This document shows positions 6,661 to 6,661 of a stretch of DNA of 6,661 bases, one piece after another. The notes beneath the pieces are model-generated. The model was not told the DNA's origin. It ran no database searches and saw only the letters and a program-made list of their open reading frames with translations. A program made the translations under genes and the position numbers. Source of the DNA: Parachlamydiaceae bacterium. Lineage in GTDB: Bacteria > Chlamydiota > Chlamydiia > Chlamydiales > Parachlamydiaceae. The DNA lies in the NCBI GenBank assembly GCA_003164155.1, contig PLSG01000154.1:1-6661 (forward strand), read 5' to 3'. The first letter of the stretch is position 1; each line of letters begins with the position of its first letter.

Positions 6661-6661
6661 C

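Noticed and set aside
1..6661. tRNA or rRNA genes, CRISPR array, insertion sequence, transposase or phage genes
   Set aside because: Nothing of this kind is seen on reading; the longest perfect tandem repeat noticed is 10 bp, and no recombinase-like protein is encoded.

Overview
The window is a compact, ordinary-looking stretch of bacterial chromosome with all recognisable genes on the + strand. It has three conserved genes, one small unrecognised gene, and short intergenic regions carrying hairpins and small repeats. The UvrC and RlmN sequences remind me of amoeba-associated Chlamydiae (Parachlamydia-like), for example in the UvrC stretch around residues 155-183 and the DNSN and RDEAHRF blocks. 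This placement is from memory of family sequences, not from a search, so it is only a moderate inference. GC content is near half in the conserved genes I sampled, 42% by count in the small gene, and 17% by count in the 110 bases 1091-1200.

Layout: (1) 1-962, the 3' part of rlmN (23S rRNA/tRNA adenine-C2 methyltransferase). The reading frame is open to the left edge, so the real start lies outside. (2) 963-1215, an intergenic region with a strong 10-bp hairpin just after rlmN, then an AT-rich segment holding a good sigma70-type promoter whose -10 box lies inside an inverted repeat. (3) 1216-1647, a 143-residue protein of unknown function with a Ser/Thr-rich N-terminus and a charged helical C-terminus. 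(4) 1648-1747, a gap with a perfect 10-bp tandem repeat that duplicates the Shine-Dalgarno region of the next gene. (5) 1748-3577, uvrC, complete, with both nuclease centres and the four-cysteine Fe-S site. (6) 3584-6565, a 993-residue fused FAD/Fe-S dehydrogenase of the YdiJ/Dld-II type, starting 6 bases after uvrC and probably translationally coupled to it. (7) 6566-6661, a purine-rich 9-base periodic repeat and a terminal hairpin at the right edge.

The genes do not form an obvious pathway: they cover RNA modification, nucleotide excision repair and respiratory oxidation of a D-2-hydroxyacid. The uvrC/dehydrogenase pair looks like one transcription unit. The small gene has its own promoter and may head that unit, because no convincing terminator or second promoter is visible before uvrC. 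I see no sign of a new multi-gene system. The least explained item is the 143-residue protein with its AT-rich regulatory region.
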